Of a DNA stretch of 64,000 bases, positions 27,148 to 35,979 are shown in pieces. Positions within the stretch are counted from its first letter, which is position 1. Each line of letters starts with the position of its first letter. Location of the stretch: the NCBI GenBank assembly GCA_050251035.1, contig JBFWNN010000018.1:23516-87515 (forward strand), written 5' to 3'. The notes below the pieces were generated by a model. It saw only the letters and a list, made by a program, of their open reading frames with translations, did not search any database and was not told the origin of the DNA. The DNA is from Taklimakanibacter sp050251035. Lineage in GTDB: Bacteria; Pseudomonadota; Alphaproteobacteria; Rhizobiales; Aestuariivirgaceae. A program made the position numbers and the translations under genes.

Positions 27148-27945
27148 TCAGGCCGTGGCCAGGCTTTCCTTGTGTTGTTCCGCGGGCAGCGACCCGTCCC
27201 AGCCGAGCCGCGCCGAAAGCTGCTTGGCGATGTCGCGCAGCAAGGGCTCCCATTCCGAGAGGCGCGCATCGGTCATGCGCGGGCTCGGTCCGGAAATGCC
27301 GATCGCGCCGCAGACCACCTGGTCATAGCGGAACACGGGTGCCGCCATGCAGCGCACGCCAATGCTGTATTCCTCATCGTCGAAGGCCATGGCCTGCGCC
27401 CGCACGGTGCTCAGATGGCCGACGAGTTCGTCGGCGCCGGCGATGGTGCGGCGCGTGAACGGCTCGAATGTCATGGCGCCGATCAGATCCTTCCTGACAC
27501 CCGCGGGCTGGAAAGCGAGCAGCGCCTTGCCGAGCGCGGTGCAATGCAAGGGGGCCAGCGTGCCGATCGGCGCATCGACGCCGACGCCCCGCTCCGGCGC
27601 GGCCTGGTCGATATAAAAAGCCCGGCGATCGGCGAGGATCGCGAGATGCGCGCATTCGCGCGTCTTTTCCGCCAGACGCTCGAGCAAAGGCCGCGCGGCG
27701 CCGCGCAAATCCATGCGCCGCAACGCCTTGTAGCCGAGCACGCCGACGGCGAGGCCCAGGGAATAGCGTTGCGTGACCGGATCCTGCTCGACATAGCCGG
27801 ACTGCTCGAGCGTGCGCAGCATGCGCGACACGGAGCTCTTGTCGATCTCCACCATGCGGGCGAGCTCGGAGACGCCATAGGCGCCGTTGCCGTCGCCGAG
27901 CGCATCGAGAAGACGGATCGCCTTGGTTACAGAACGGATTTCCAA
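27148..27945 (-). CDS. IclR family transcriptional regulator
   Basis: About 265 residues. The N-terminal winged helix (RSVTKAIRLLDAL, then GVSELARMVEIDKSSVSRML) and the C-terminal effector domain (ALGKALLAF, ISGPSPRM) are typical. The likely start is TTG at 27945 with AGGA upstream. A GTG at 28008 would add 21 residues of unusual sequence. It is positioned between the two divergent arms of the locus, so it probably controls the minus-strand enzymes and/or the importer operon starting at 28258. The inducer is unknown. Confidence 0.9.
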   Translation of the reverse strand: MEIRSVTKAIRLLDALGDGNGAYGVSELARMVEIDKSSVSRMLRTLEQSGYVEQDPVTQRYSLGLAVGVLGYKALRRMDLRGAARPLLERLAEKTRECAHLAILADRRAFYIDQAAPERGVGVDAPIGTLAPLHCTALGKALLAFQPAGVRKDLIGAMTFEPFTRRTIAGADELVGHLSTVRAQAMAFDDEEYSIGVRCMAAPVFRYDQVVCGAIGISGPSPRMTDARLSEWEPLLRDIAKQLSARLGWDGSLPAEQHKESLATA

Positions 27946-28257
27946 ATGCGTGATTCCTAGACGGATCGATTGGCCGCATCTTACATGCCGATGCAGAATG
28001 GTCAACACCGTTGCGAAAATTACAACGACCCCTCAGCTCCCAACGGGCATAATCAAGCATTTTCTAGCAGAGACCTGAAAGAGAACCTCCCAGAACTCCC
28101 ATTTTGTCTCACAATGATCATCAGTGTTGACGAATATGAACCATCGTGTTTAAAAAATAGCGATCGGCCAAGCCATGGTGTTGCCAATCAATAAACCCAT
28201 GCAGCGGACCCGATATTCAGGGAAGCGGCTTTCCGCTTCATTTTGGGAGGATTGGAC
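27946..28257. promoter_or_regulatory. Divergent control region of the IclR locus (312 nt)
   Basis: No gene seen. The stretch is clearly more A/T-rich than its surroundings. Candidate promoter toward the importer: TTGACG at 28127-28132, 18-nt spacer, TAAAAA at 28151-28156. A short hairpin GAAGCGG-cttt-CCGCTTC lies at 28222-28239, just before the Shine-Dalgarno GGGAGG at 28245-28250. I could not pick out a convincing IclR palindrome by eye. Confidence 0.45.
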
Positions 28258-29322
28258 ATGAAATTCGCGCCTAACCGCCGTGCCGTCATGCGCCTAGCCG
28301 CGCTCGCGGGAGCCGTCGCCACGGGGCTCGTTTCCGCAACATCGTTGACCTATGCAGATTCGGTGAAGATCGGCGTATCGATCCCCACCCTCGACAATCC
28401 CTTCTGGGTCAATGCGGTGAAGTTCGCCGAGCATGCCGGCAAGGAGCTCGGCGTCGAGCTCACCGTCGTCGGCGCCGACAATCGCGAGGACAAGCAGCTC
28501 GCCGACGTCCAGTCGCTGCTTTCGGCCGGCGTCAACGCCCTGGTGGTCACGCCGCAATCGACCGCCAGCGCGCCCGGCCTCATCAAGCTCGCCAACCGGG
28601 CCAACCTGCCCATCGTGATCGTCGACCGCTATCCGGGCTTCGACCCGAAGAATCCCGATGCCCCCTATGTTGCCTTCATCGGTCCCAATGACGTGACGGC
28701 CGGCCGCGACATCGCCCAGTTCCTCGCCTCGCAGGGCGCCAAGAAAATGGTCGGCATCGGCGGCCTGCCCGGCTCGTCGGTGGCCGAGGGCCGCGAGAAG
28801 GGCCTGCGCGAGGGCGTTGCCGCGGCGAGCGGCGTCGAGCTCGTGCAATATGTCAGCGGCGGCGGCGAGTCCGAGGACAATGGCTATCAGACCATGCAGA
28901 ACCTGCTCTCGGCCCATCCCGCGGGCAGCATCGATTCGGTCTGGTGCTACAATGACGCGCTGTGCCTGGGCGCGTTCCGCGCCATCAAGCAGGCCGGCCG
29001 TGACGGCGAGATCAAGCTCGGCGGCATGGACCTCGTTCCGCAGGTCCTGGAGCTCATCGAGCAGAAGACCAACATGGTGTTCTCGACCGGCGGCCACTGG
29101 CTGCAGCTCGGCTTCGGCGTGATGATCGCCTTCGATAAGGTGAAGGGCCATGATCCGATCAACGACGTCGTCCGTCTCGACCTGCTCGGCGTCAACAGCG
29201 CGAACTTCGCCGCCTTCAAGCAGCAGTTCATCGACAATGCGCCGCCCTATGACGTCAAGGACTACACCTTGACCAACAACCCGTCGACCAAGAGCCAGAC
29301 CTTCCCGCTGGCGACGAAATAA
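28258..29322 (+). CDS. Sugar ABC transporter substrate-binding protein (type I)
   Basis: 354 residues from the ATG at 28258, chosen because GGGAGG stands 7 nt upstream. Signal peptide ~1-33 (RRAVMRLAALAGAVATGLVS, cleavage near TYA-D). The mature part begins SVKIGVSIPTLDNPFWVNAV, the periplasmic-binding-protein pattern of ribose/xylose/inositol binders, and continues with ADNREDKQLADVQSLLSAGV and later GGMDLVPQVLELIEQ. Opens a five-gene operon: binding protein, permease, dehydrogenase, isomerase, ATPase. The ligand is presumably the sugar or polyol processed by the accompanying enzymes. Confidence 0.93.
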   Translation: MKFAPNRRAVMRLAALAGAVATGLVSATSLTYADSVKIGVSIPTLDNPFWVNAVKFAEHAGKELGVELTVVGADNREDKQLADVQSLLSAGVNALVVTPQSTASAPGLIKLANRANLPIVIVDRYPGFDPKNPDAPYVAFIGPNDVTAGRDIAQFLASQGAKKMVGIGGLPGSSVAEGREKGLREGVAAASGVELVQYVSGGGESEDNGYQTMQNLLSAHPAGSIDSVWCYNDALCLGAFRAIKQAGRDGEIKLGGMDLVPQVLELIEQKTNMVFSTGGHWLQLGFGVMIAFDKVKGHDPINDVVRLDLLGVNSANFAAFKQQFIDNAPPYDVKDYTLTNNPSTKSQTFPLATK

Positions 29323-29397
29323 GCCATCGTAACGGCGGGCGATCGCCGCTGCGGTCGCCCGTCACCGATGCCCCCGCATCCTTCAGGCAGAGGCCCA

Positions 29398-30333
29398 ATG
29401 GACTCTTTCAGATTGGGCGAGTTTCTTTCTCGCTATGTCGCCTATCTGGCACTTGTCGCCGTCGTGGTGGTGTTCGGCATATTGTCGCCCGACCGCTTCC
29501 TCACCTTCGGCAATCTCGGCGTCATATTGCAGAACTCCGCCGTCCTGGCGATCGTCGCCATCGGCGTCACCTTCATCATCATCGGCGGCAGCATCGATCT
29601 GAGCGTCGGCTCGGTCATGGCGTTTGCCGGCGCCGTGGCCGCCAGCTTCGCCGGCGACTGGGGCGCTTTCGCCATCGTGATCGCCCCGCTCGTCGGCCTG
29701 ATGCTCGGCGCCATCAATGGCGGGATTTTCGTCTACGCGCGCATCCCCTCTTTCGTCGTGACGCTCGGCATGCTGTCCATCGCCCGCGGCGCCACGGTCA
29801 TCTTCACCGGCGGCAGCCCGGTGTCCATCCCGCTCACCAGCAGCTTCGAGATTTTCGGCATCCCGCCGATGCCGTTCTGGATCGCCGCCGGCGTGGCGGT
29901 GGTCATGGGCGCCCTCCTCGCCTTCACCACCTTCGGCCGCTACACTTTTGCGATCGGCGGCGATGAGGAGAAGACGCGGATCCTCGGCGTGCCGGTCGAC
30001 AAGGTCAAATTCGCCATGTTCGCCCTCTCCGGCGCCTTGGCCGGCCTCGGCGGCGGCATCCTCACCTCGCAGCTCGGCTCCGGCAGCCCGACGGTCGGCA
30101 CCGGTTTCGAGCTGCTCGCCATCTCGGCCGTCGTCATCGGCGGGACGCCGCTGACCGGCGGCTCGGGGTCGATTCTCGGCACCGTGGTGGGCAGCCTGGT
30201 CATCATGACGCTCGCCAACGGCCTCGTGATCATGGGCGTCTCCACCAATGTGCAAACCGTGCTGACCGGCCTCGTGCTCATCGTCGCCGTCATGATCTCG
30301 ATCCGGCGCGGCAAGCTCAGGATCATCAAGTAG
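29398..30333 (+). CDS. Sugar ABC transporter permease (RbsC type)
   Basis: 311 residues from the ATG at 29398, preceded by AGGCAGAGG. Membrane protein with eight or more helices. Family landmarks include GGSIDLSVGSVMAF, RIPSFVVTLGMLSIARG and the late ISAVVIGGTPLTGGSGSILGT loop, which contacts the ATPase. The gap to the binding-protein gene is 75 nt and to the dehydrogenase gene 31 nt, consistent with one transcript. Confidence 0.93.
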   Translation: MDSFRLGEFLSRYVAYLALVAVVVVFGILSPDRFLTFGNLGVILQNSAVLAIVAIGVTFIIIGGSIDLSVGSVMAFAGAVAASFAGDWGAFAIVIAPLVGLMLGAINGGIFVYARIPSFVVTLGMLSIARGATVIFTGGSPVSIPLTSSFEIFGIPPMPFWIAAGVAVVMGALLAFTTFGRYTFAIGGDEEKTRILGVPVDKVKFAMFALSGALAGLGGGILTSQLGSGSPTVGTGFELLAISAVVIGGTPLTGGSGSILGTVVGSLVIMTLANGLVIMGVSTNVQTVLTGLVLIVAVMISIRRGKLRIIK

Positions 30334-30364
30334 CAACACCCAGCCTCATCGGAAGAGCAAGCAG

Positions 30365-31483
30365 ATGTCGTCACCCAAGATCAAGATCGGCCTCATCGGC
30401 GCCGGCGCAATCATGCGCCTCAGCCATGCGCCAACCATCAAGGCCAGCGCCAGCGCCGAGCTCGTCGCCGTCTTCGATACCGACCTGAAGCGGGCCGAGG
30501 CGATCACCGCGGAATTCGGCGGCAAGGCGCATGACCATCTCGAGAGAATGCTCGATAGGCCGGGGCTCGACGCCGTCATCGTGGCGACGCCGAACCGTTT
30601 CCATGAAGACGGCGTCGTGGCGGCGGCCAAGCGCGGCAAGCATGTGCTGTGCGAGAAGCCGCTCGCCGTCGATGCCGCGGCGGCCCGGCGCATGGTCAAG
30701 GCCTGCGACGACGCCAAGGTCATCCTCCAGGTCGGCTTCAACCAGCGCTTCTGGGCGCAGGTCCAGATCGCCAAGCAGCTCATCGATGCGGGCTTCATCG
30801 GCAAGATCCACCAGATGCGGTCGATCTATTCGGAGAAGTCGACCGCCTATCCGGCCAGCACGCGCTATCGCTACGACCTCGCCCAGTCCGGGGGGGCCAC
30901 GATCATCGATCTCACCATTCACCGCATCGACCTCGCGCGCCACCTGATCGGCGATTTTTCCGGCGTGTTCGCGGAACTGATCCATAGCGAGCTGCCGGAG
31001 CGCGTCGACGACAACGTCTTCCTGCTGACGCGCTTCGCCAGCGGCGCCCGCGGCAGCCTGGCGGGAAACCGCTATTCGCCCAATATCGGCGACGGCACCG
31101 ACCTCTATGGCACCGAAGGGACCATCCATATCGCCAGCGAGACGGCGACGCCTTTCGCCTCGGCGCCGCTCGCGGTCTACACCGAGCGCAAGGCTTCCGA
31201 CCTGCCCGACGTGCTGCGCGAGGCGCATTATCCCGACGCCTGGTGGAAGAGTTTCGAAGGCGGCTGGATCACCGTCAAGCCGCCGCGCCGCAGCCCCTAC
31301 CGCGCCCAGCTCGAGGCCTTCTGCGACAGCATAAGGCAAGGCAAGCCGGCGCAGATCACCGGGCTCGACGGCTTGCGGGCGCAGGAATTCGTGCAAGGCG
31401 CCTATCTCTCCATGCGCCAGGGAGGCTGGGTCGACCTGCCGCTCGCCGAGGATGCGCCCTTCGCGATCCCGGACTACAGATGA
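30365..31483 (+). CDS. Gfo/Idh/MocA family oxidoreductase
   Basis: 372 residues. The N-terminal Rossmann domain starts KIGLIGAGAIMRLSHAP and contains the E-K-P motif (HVLCEKPLAVDAAAARR) that binds nicotinamide and supplies the conserved Lys. The C-terminal domain has GGATIIDLTIHRIDLARHL, the usual G-x-x-x-D-x-x-x-H placement seen in inositol dehydrogenase (IolG). Predicted to oxidise a cyclitol or sugar at one hydroxyl using NAD(P). Lies within the importer operon; its stop overlaps the next start as ATGA. Confidence 0.9.
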   Translation: MSSPKIKIGLIGAGAIMRLSHAPTIKASASAELVAVFDTDLKRAEAITAEFGGKAHDHLERMLDRPGLDAVIVATPNRFHEDGVVAAAKRGKHVLCEKPLAVDAAAARRMVKACDDAKVILQVGFNQRFWAQVQIAKQLIDAGFIGKIHQMRSIYSEKSTAYPASTRYRYDLAQSGGATIIDLTIHRIDLARHLIGDFSGVFAELIHSELPERVDDNVFLLTRFASGARGSLAGNRYSPNIGDGTDLYGTEGTIHIASETATPFASAPLAVYTERKASDLPDVLREAHYPDAWWKSFEGGWITVKPPRRSPYRAQLEAFCDSIRQGKPAQITGLDGLRAQEFVQGAYLSMRQGGWVDLPLAEDAPFAIPDYR

Positions 31484-32313
31484 GGCCGGAAATGAAGTCA
31501 TGCTTCCACAGTGTCGGCCTGCCGTCGCGCTCGCTGCTCGAAGCCGTCAACCTCGTCGCCGATGCGGGCTATGATGCGATCGAGCTCAATGCCGAGACCC
31601 TGCCCTGGGCGCCGGCACATATCACGCCCGCGGCGAGCCGCGCCGAGCGCAAGGCGGTGGCGGATGCCTGCCGCGCGCGCGGCATCACCATTCCAGCCGT
31701 CGGCGCCCATATCGGGATGGTGAGCGAAGACCCGGCCGAACGCCGCGCGGCAATCGATTTCGTCAAGGGATGCGTCGATATCGCGCGCGATGTCGGGTCA
31801 CCCTTCGTCCACATCCTGTCCGGCCCGGCGGCAGCCAATACCGACCGCAAGGACGCCTGGGGCTGGTTCAGGCACGCCGTCGAACAGAGCACGATCCATG
31901 CCGGCGAGCGCGGGATCGGCCTCGGCATCGAGGCGATCGCCGGCCACCTCTTCCATGGGGTCGACGACTATCACGAGATGCGCCGCGACCTGCCCGGCGT
32001 GCCGTTCAAGGTGAATTTCGACCCGAGCCATCTCGAGGTCCAGAAGGAAGACCCGCGCCGCGTCGTCGATGAGCTGGGCGACCTCATCGCCCATGTCCAT
32101 CTCAAGGACGGCAAGGGTCTCTTCCCGCAATTCGAGTTTCCGCCTTTGGGAAAGGGCACGATCGATTTCGCCGCGCTGGTCGACGGCCTGCGCAAGCAGG
32201 GCTTCGACGGCGTGCTGTCGGTCGAATATGAAGCGCAGGTCTATGGCTATCGCGAGAGCGAAGAGCAGATCCTCGCCGACGGCAAGAGGTTCTGCGAACG
32301 GCTGGGCGCATGA
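31480..32313 (+). CDS. TIM-barrel sugar isomerase/epimerase family protein
   Basis: 277 residues from the ATG at 31480, which overlaps the previous stop; an ATG at 31492 is an alternative. It matches the AP-endonuclease-2/xylose-isomerase-like barrel (IolE, IolI, hydroxypyruvate isomerase, tagatose epimerase). Metal-ligand-type residues appear in AIELNAE near the start, IEAIAGHLF, VNFDPSHLEV, AHVHLKDGKG and LSVEYEAQVY. Likely an isomerase, epimerase or dehydratase acting on the keto-product of the adjacent dehydrogenase. ATGA overlaps on both sides (31480 and 32310) show tight coupling. Confidence 0.85.
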   Translation: MRPEMKSCFHSVGLPSRSLLEAVNLVADAGYDAIELNAETLPWAPAHITPAASRAERKAVADACRARGITIPAVGAHIGMVSEDPAERRAAIDFVKGCVDIARDVGSPFVHILSGPAAANTDRKDAWGWFRHAVEQSTIHAGERGIGLGIEAIAGHLFHGVDDYHEMRRDLPGVPFKVNFDPSHLEVQKEDPRRVVDELGDLIAHVHLKDGKGLFPQFEFPPLGKGTIDFAALVDGLRKQGFDGVLSVEYEAQVYGYRESEEQILADGKRFCERLGA

Positions 32314-33137
32314 AGAGAGCAGCGGACGCCATGACGACGAATGCGCAAGCCACAGCCGCCGCGACCGGTGGCGACCATTTCCTCAGCCTGCGCAACGTGA
32401 CCAAGCGCTTCGGCGGCCTGCATGCGCTCGACGATGTCAGCCTCGACGTCAGGCGCGGCGAGGTGCTGGGGCTCCTCGGCGACAATGGCGCCGGCAAGAC
32501 GACTCTCGTCAAGATCATCGCCGGCGTCTACCAGCCGACCGCGGGCGAGATCCTGTGCAACGGCGTCGTCGAACGCATCTCCTCGCCGGACCGCGCCCAT
32601 CACCTCGGCATCGAGACCGTCTTCCAGGATCTGGCGCTGGTGCCCAACCTCGCCGTCGCCGATAATTTCTTCATCGGCCGCGAGATGACCTACGACATCG
32701 TTCCCGGCCTCATCCGCCTCCTGCGCAAACGCAAGATGGAAGCCGATGCCGCGGAGACGCTGAAGCAGCTCGACATCCATATTCCGTCGCTCAGGGTCAA
32801 TGTCGACACCCTTTCGGGCGGCCAGCGCCAAGCGATCGCCATCGCCAGGGCCATCCGGTGGAAGGCCAATCTGGTGATCCTGGACGAACCGACGGCGGCG
32901 CTGAGCGTGCCGGAGCAGAACAAGGTCCTCGAGCTCGCGCGCCGGCTGGCGCGCCAGGGCGTGGCCGTCATCTACATTACGCACAACATGAACGATGTGA
33001 TGGCGGTGACCGACCGCATCGCCCTCCTCTATCGCGGCAAGCTGGCGGGCGAACTGCTGACGAAGCAGACCAACCAGAACGAGATCGTCAGCATGATCAT
33101 GTCCGGCAAGCCGCCGGCATCGGCTCAGCGCGCCTGA
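32310..33137 (+). CDS. Sugar ABC transporter ATP-binding protein, single domain
   Basis: 275 residues with one ABC domain: Walker A GDNGAGKTT, Q-loop in IETVFQDLAL, signature LSGGQRQ, Walker B LVILDEPTAAL, and H-loop YITHNMND. Unlike the 501-residue ATPase at 7116 it has only one nucleotide domain, so it must work as a homodimer. Such single-domain members are a known class in sugar importers of rhizobia. Last gene of the plus arm; its 3' end overlaps the convergent permease by 13 nt. Confidence 0.93.
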   Translation: MKRAADAMTTNAQATAAATGGDHFLSLRNVTKRFGGLHALDDVSLDVRRGEVLGLLGDNGAGKTTLVKIIAGVYQPTAGEILCNGVVERISSPDRAHHLGIETVFQDLALVPNLAVADNFFIGREMTYDIVPGLIRLLRKRKMEADAAETLKQLDIHIPSLRVNVDTLSGGQRQAIAIARAIRWKANLVILDEPTAALSVPEQNKVLELARRLARQGVAVIYITHNMNDVMAVTDRIALLYRGKLAGELLTKQTNQNEIVSMIMSGKPPASAQRA

Positions 33138-33982
33138 GCGCGGCGGCGCTTGCCGAGCTCGACCGCGATGGCCGCGGCGATGGTGAGCACGATCAGGATG
33201 AGGCCCAGGGCATTGACGGCGGGCGTGAGGCCGGTCCTGACCTTCGTCGCGACATAGACGGTGAGCGGCGTCTCGGTGCCGCGCACGAAGAGCGTCGTGT
33301 TGTAGTTCTCGAAGGACTGCAGGAAGGCGATCAGCATGGCGGCGAGCAGAGACGGCCTCAGATAAGGCAGGAGGATGCGCCGGAACACCATGAAGCGCGA
33401 GGCGCCGAGGCCAAGGGCCGCCTCTTCCAGCGTGCGGTCGAAGCGCTGCAGGCGCGCCGCAACCATCAGCATGACATAGGCGGAGATGAAGCTCGCCTGC
33501 GCGAGGATGATGAGCAGGGCGCCGCCGCCGATACCGGCCTGGCGCCAGAGGATCAAGGTCGAGATGCCGATCGCGACGCCGGGCGTGAGCAATGGCGACA
33601 CCATGACCGCATAGAGGAAGGTCCGCGCCTTTCCCTGCAGGCTGGTCAGGAACAGGGCCGCCGCCGTGCCGACCGGCAGCGCGATCACGATCACGCACAG
33701 GCCGATGAAGACCGACAGGCGCAGCGCCTGCCACATGGCCTGATCGGCCCAGAGCGCGCTGAACCAGCCGAGTGTGGTGCCGAGCCAGGGCGTGACCGTC
33801 GGAAACTTGCTGGCGTTGAAGGTCGCCGCCGTCATCACCACCAGCGGCAGGAACAGATAGATGAAGAACAGGACCATGTAGGCGGCGAAGACAAGCCGTG
33901 GCAGCCAGTCGAGGATCGCGGAGGTGCCGCCTTGCGGCCTCTGCACGCTGGTATCAACACCGGCATCGAGAGCGATCGTCAT
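33125..33982 (-). CDS. ABC transporter permease, PotC-like
   Basis: 285 residues from the ATG at 33982, which overlaps the stop of the preceding permease (ATGA). About six transmembrane helices. The binding-protein-dependent permease signature appears as EAALGLGASRFMVFRRILLPYLRPSL. Matches the second permease of spermidine/putrescine-type importers. The reading frame stays open far upstream, but that part is the other permease in a different frame. Ends with a basic tail KRRRAQAR. Confidence 0.92.
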   Translation of the reverse strand: MTIALDAGVDTSVQRPQGGTSAILDWLPRLVFAAYMVLFFIYLFLPLVVMTAATFNASKFPTVTPWLGTTLGWFSALWADQAMWQALRLSVFIGLCVIVIALPVGTAAALFLTSLQGKARTFLYAVMVSPLLTPGVAIGISTLILWRQAGIGGGALLIILAQASFISAYVMLMVAARLQRFDRTLEEAALGLGASRFMVFRRILLPYLRPSLLAAMLIAFLQSFENYNTTLFVRGTETPLTVYVATKVRTGLTPAVNALGLILIVLTIAAAIAVELGKRRRAQAR

Positions 33983-34860
33983 TTCGCCACATCCGCCAGG
34001 TTGACGCGGAACAGACGCAGGGCCGCCAGCACCACCATCATGCACAGGACGAGCAGGACGAGCGCATAGGCGGCGCCGCGGTTCCAGTTTCCGCCCTCGA
34101 AGAACCAGTTGTAGATGATCTCGGTGAACCAGCGGCTTCCGGGTGATCCGAGCAGCGCCGGCGCCACATAGCTGCCGGCCGCCAGCATGAAGGTGAAGAC
34201 GCAGCCCGTGGCGATGCCGGCCTTGGCATGGGGAATGACGATGCGGCGATGGATCCTGACCGTCGAGGCGCCGAGGTTGCGCGCCGCCTCGATCTGCGCC
34301 GTCTCGAGCGTCGAGATCGAATTGTAGATCGGAAACAGCATGAACAGGATATAGGCATAGACCATGCCGGCGAGCACGCCGAAATCGCCGAACCAGCGCA
34401 CCGGCTCGGCGATGAGGCCCAGCGCCAGCAATACCGCGTTGAGCGGACCGTTGAAGGCGAGAAGGATATACCAGGCGAGCGTGCGCAGGACCTCGTTGAT
34501 CCAGAAGGGAATGATGAGCGCCACGAGCGCGAGCGCCACACCGGTCGGGCTCGCGCGCTTGGCGAGCCAATAGGCCAGAGGATAGGTCGCGATCAGGGTC
34601 GTCGCCGTCACCAGCGCGCTCGCCCATATGGTCTTGAAGAAGATGGCGCGATGCACCGGATCGCCGGCGAGCGCCACGAAATTGGCGAAAGTATAGCGGT
34701 CGGCCTCGGTGCCGACCTGGCTCGGCATCAGATTGGGCTTGAGCGAAAAGTCGAGCATCATCAGATTGGGCGCCAGCACCAGGCCCAGAAGCCATAGGGC
34801 GACGATCAGGATGATCAGTCCGCCGAGCCCCAGGCCGAACCGCTCGGTCAAGCTAGCCAT
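33979..34860 (-). CDS. ABC transporter permease, PotB-like
   Basis: 293 residues from the ATG at 34860, which lies 8 nt inside the preceding ATPase gene. Six helices with the EAA loop EAARNLGASTVRIHRRIVIPHAKAG. A large periplasmic segment after helix 1 (PNLMPSQVGTEADRYTFANF) is usual for PotB-type proteins. Pairs with the permease at 33125 as a heterodimer. Overlaps both neighbours, implying coupled translation. Confidence 0.92.
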   Translation of the reverse strand: MASLTERFGLGLGGLIILIVALWLLGLVLAPNLMMLDFSLKPNLMPSQVGTEADRYTFANFVALAGDPVHRAIFFKTIWASALVTATTLIATYPLAYWLAKRASPTGVALALVALIIPFWINEVLRTLAWYILLAFNGPLNAVLLALGLIAEPVRWFGDFGVLAGMVYAYILFMLFPIYNSISTLETAQIEAARNLGASTVRIHRRIVIPHAKAGIATGCVFTFMLAAGSYVAPALLGSPGSRWFTEIIYNWFFEGGNWNRGAAYALVLLVLCMMVVLAALRLFRVNLADVAK

Positions 34861-35923
34861 GCGCCAGGACCAGCGCCTCGGCGGGCGCGAAAGAAAGTTC
34901 GATCTTGCCGCCGGCCGAGGGCGCCGCATCGAGGCTGCGATGGGCGATCGCCGCGAGCACGGGTTCGCCGTCGCTGGCCTTGGCATGCAGCATGGCGACG
35001 GCGCCTTCGAATTCGAGCCGCTCGGTCAATGCGGCGATGCGGTTGCCCGACGCCGCGCCGCCAAGGGCCACCGCCTCGGGCCGCACATAGAGAGCGGCAT
35101 CATCGCCGCTCTTGACGCCCGGACCGGCGCGGCCTTTCAGCAGGCCATGGCGGGTCTCGACCGCCGCGATGCCGCCCGAGATGCCGCGGATCTTGCCGGA
35201 GAACGCATTGGTCTCGCCGACGAACCGGGCGACGAAGGATGTGGCGGGATTGGCATAGAGCTCGCGCGGCGTCGCGATCTGCTGCAGCTTGCCGGCGCTC
35301 ATCACCGCCACCCGATCCGACATGGCCAGGGCCTCGGACTGGTCGTGGGTGATGTAGATGAAGGTGACACCGGTGCGCTTCTGGAGGGCCCGCAATTCGG
35401 CGCGCATATGCTGGCGGAGCTTCAGATCGAGCGCCGACAGCGGCTCGTCGAGCAGCAGCACCTCCGGCTCGACGGCCAAAGCGCGCGCTATGGCGACACG
35501 CTGCTTCTGGCCACCGGACAATTCATGCACCATGCGGTCGCCGAAGCCCGGAAGGGCGATCAGCTCGAGCAATTCATCGGCGCGCCGGCGGCGCTCGGTC
35601 TTGGGAACGCCCCGCACCTCGAGGCCGAAAGCGATGTTCTCCCAGACCGGCATCAAGGGGAACAGCGCCAGGGACTGGAAGATCATCGAGGTCGGGCGCT
35701 GATGCGGGCCCTGCCCGGTCACGTCCTTGCCGCCGATGACGATCCGGCCCGACGTCGGCTGGATGAAGCCGGCGACGAGCCGTAGCACCGTCGTCTTGCC
35801 GCAGCCCGAGGGACCGAGGATGGAAAAGAACTCGCCGCCCTCGACCGTGGCCGAGAATTTCTCGACGGCGCGCACGGCGCCGAAGATCATCTCGATGCCG
35901 ACAAGCTCGACCGAATGTGACAT
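34853..35923 (-). CDS. ABC transporter ATP-binding protein, PotA-like
   Basis: 356 residues: ABC domain with Walker A GPSGCGKTT, signature LSGGQKQR, Walker B VLLLDEPLSALD and switch His in YITHDQSEA, followed by a C-terminal TOBE-type regulatory domain (about residues 240-350). This is the CUT1/PotA class. It is the second gene of the importer run and is separated from the binding-protein gene by a 56-nt gap holding a hairpin. Confidence 0.94.
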   Translation of the reverse strand: MSHSVELVGIEMIFGAVRAVEKFSATVEGGEFFSILGPSGCGKTTVLRLVAGFIQPTSGRIVIGGKDVTGQGPHQRPTSMIFQSLALFPLMPVWENIAFGLEVRGVPKTERRRRADELLELIALPGFGDRMVHELSGGQKQRVAIARALAVEPEVLLLDEPLSALDLKLRQHMRAELRALQKRTGVTFIYITHDQSEALAMSDRVAVMSAGKLQQIATPRELYANPATSFVARFVGETNAFSGKIRGISGGIAAVETRHGLLKGRAGPGVKSGDDAALYVRPEAVALGGAASGNRIAALTERLEFEGAVAMLHAKASDGEPVLAAIAHRSLDAAPSAGGKIELSFAPAEALVLAHG

Positions 35924-35940
35924 GAGTATCCGTCAAGAAA

Positions 35941-35971
35941 GATGGCGGAAACGCTTCGCGCTTCCGCCATC
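35941..35971 (-). promoter_or_regulatory. Intercistronic hairpin between binding-protein and ATPase genes
   Basis: GATGGCGGAA at 35941-35950 pairs with TTCCGCCATC at 35962-35971 around an 11-nt loop. There is no following U-run on the minus strand, so this is more likely an mRNA stabiliser or partial attenuator giving excess binding protein than a full terminator (inference from comparable importer operons). Confidence 0.6.
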
Positions 35972-35979
35972 GGGTTGCA

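Noticed and set aside
22278..27458. A 1726-codon open frame on the plus strand opposite the dehydratase, ALDH and thiamine-enzyme genes
   Set aside because: It runs antisense to three well-supported genes, is rich in Arg/Ala/His/Gly/Asp as expected from reversed G+C-rich codons, and shows no domain.
33983..34795. Upstream extension of the PotC-like permease (556 codons in total)
   Set aside because: The extra part is the PotB-like gene read in another frame, and the ATGA overlap at 33979-33982 defines the true start.
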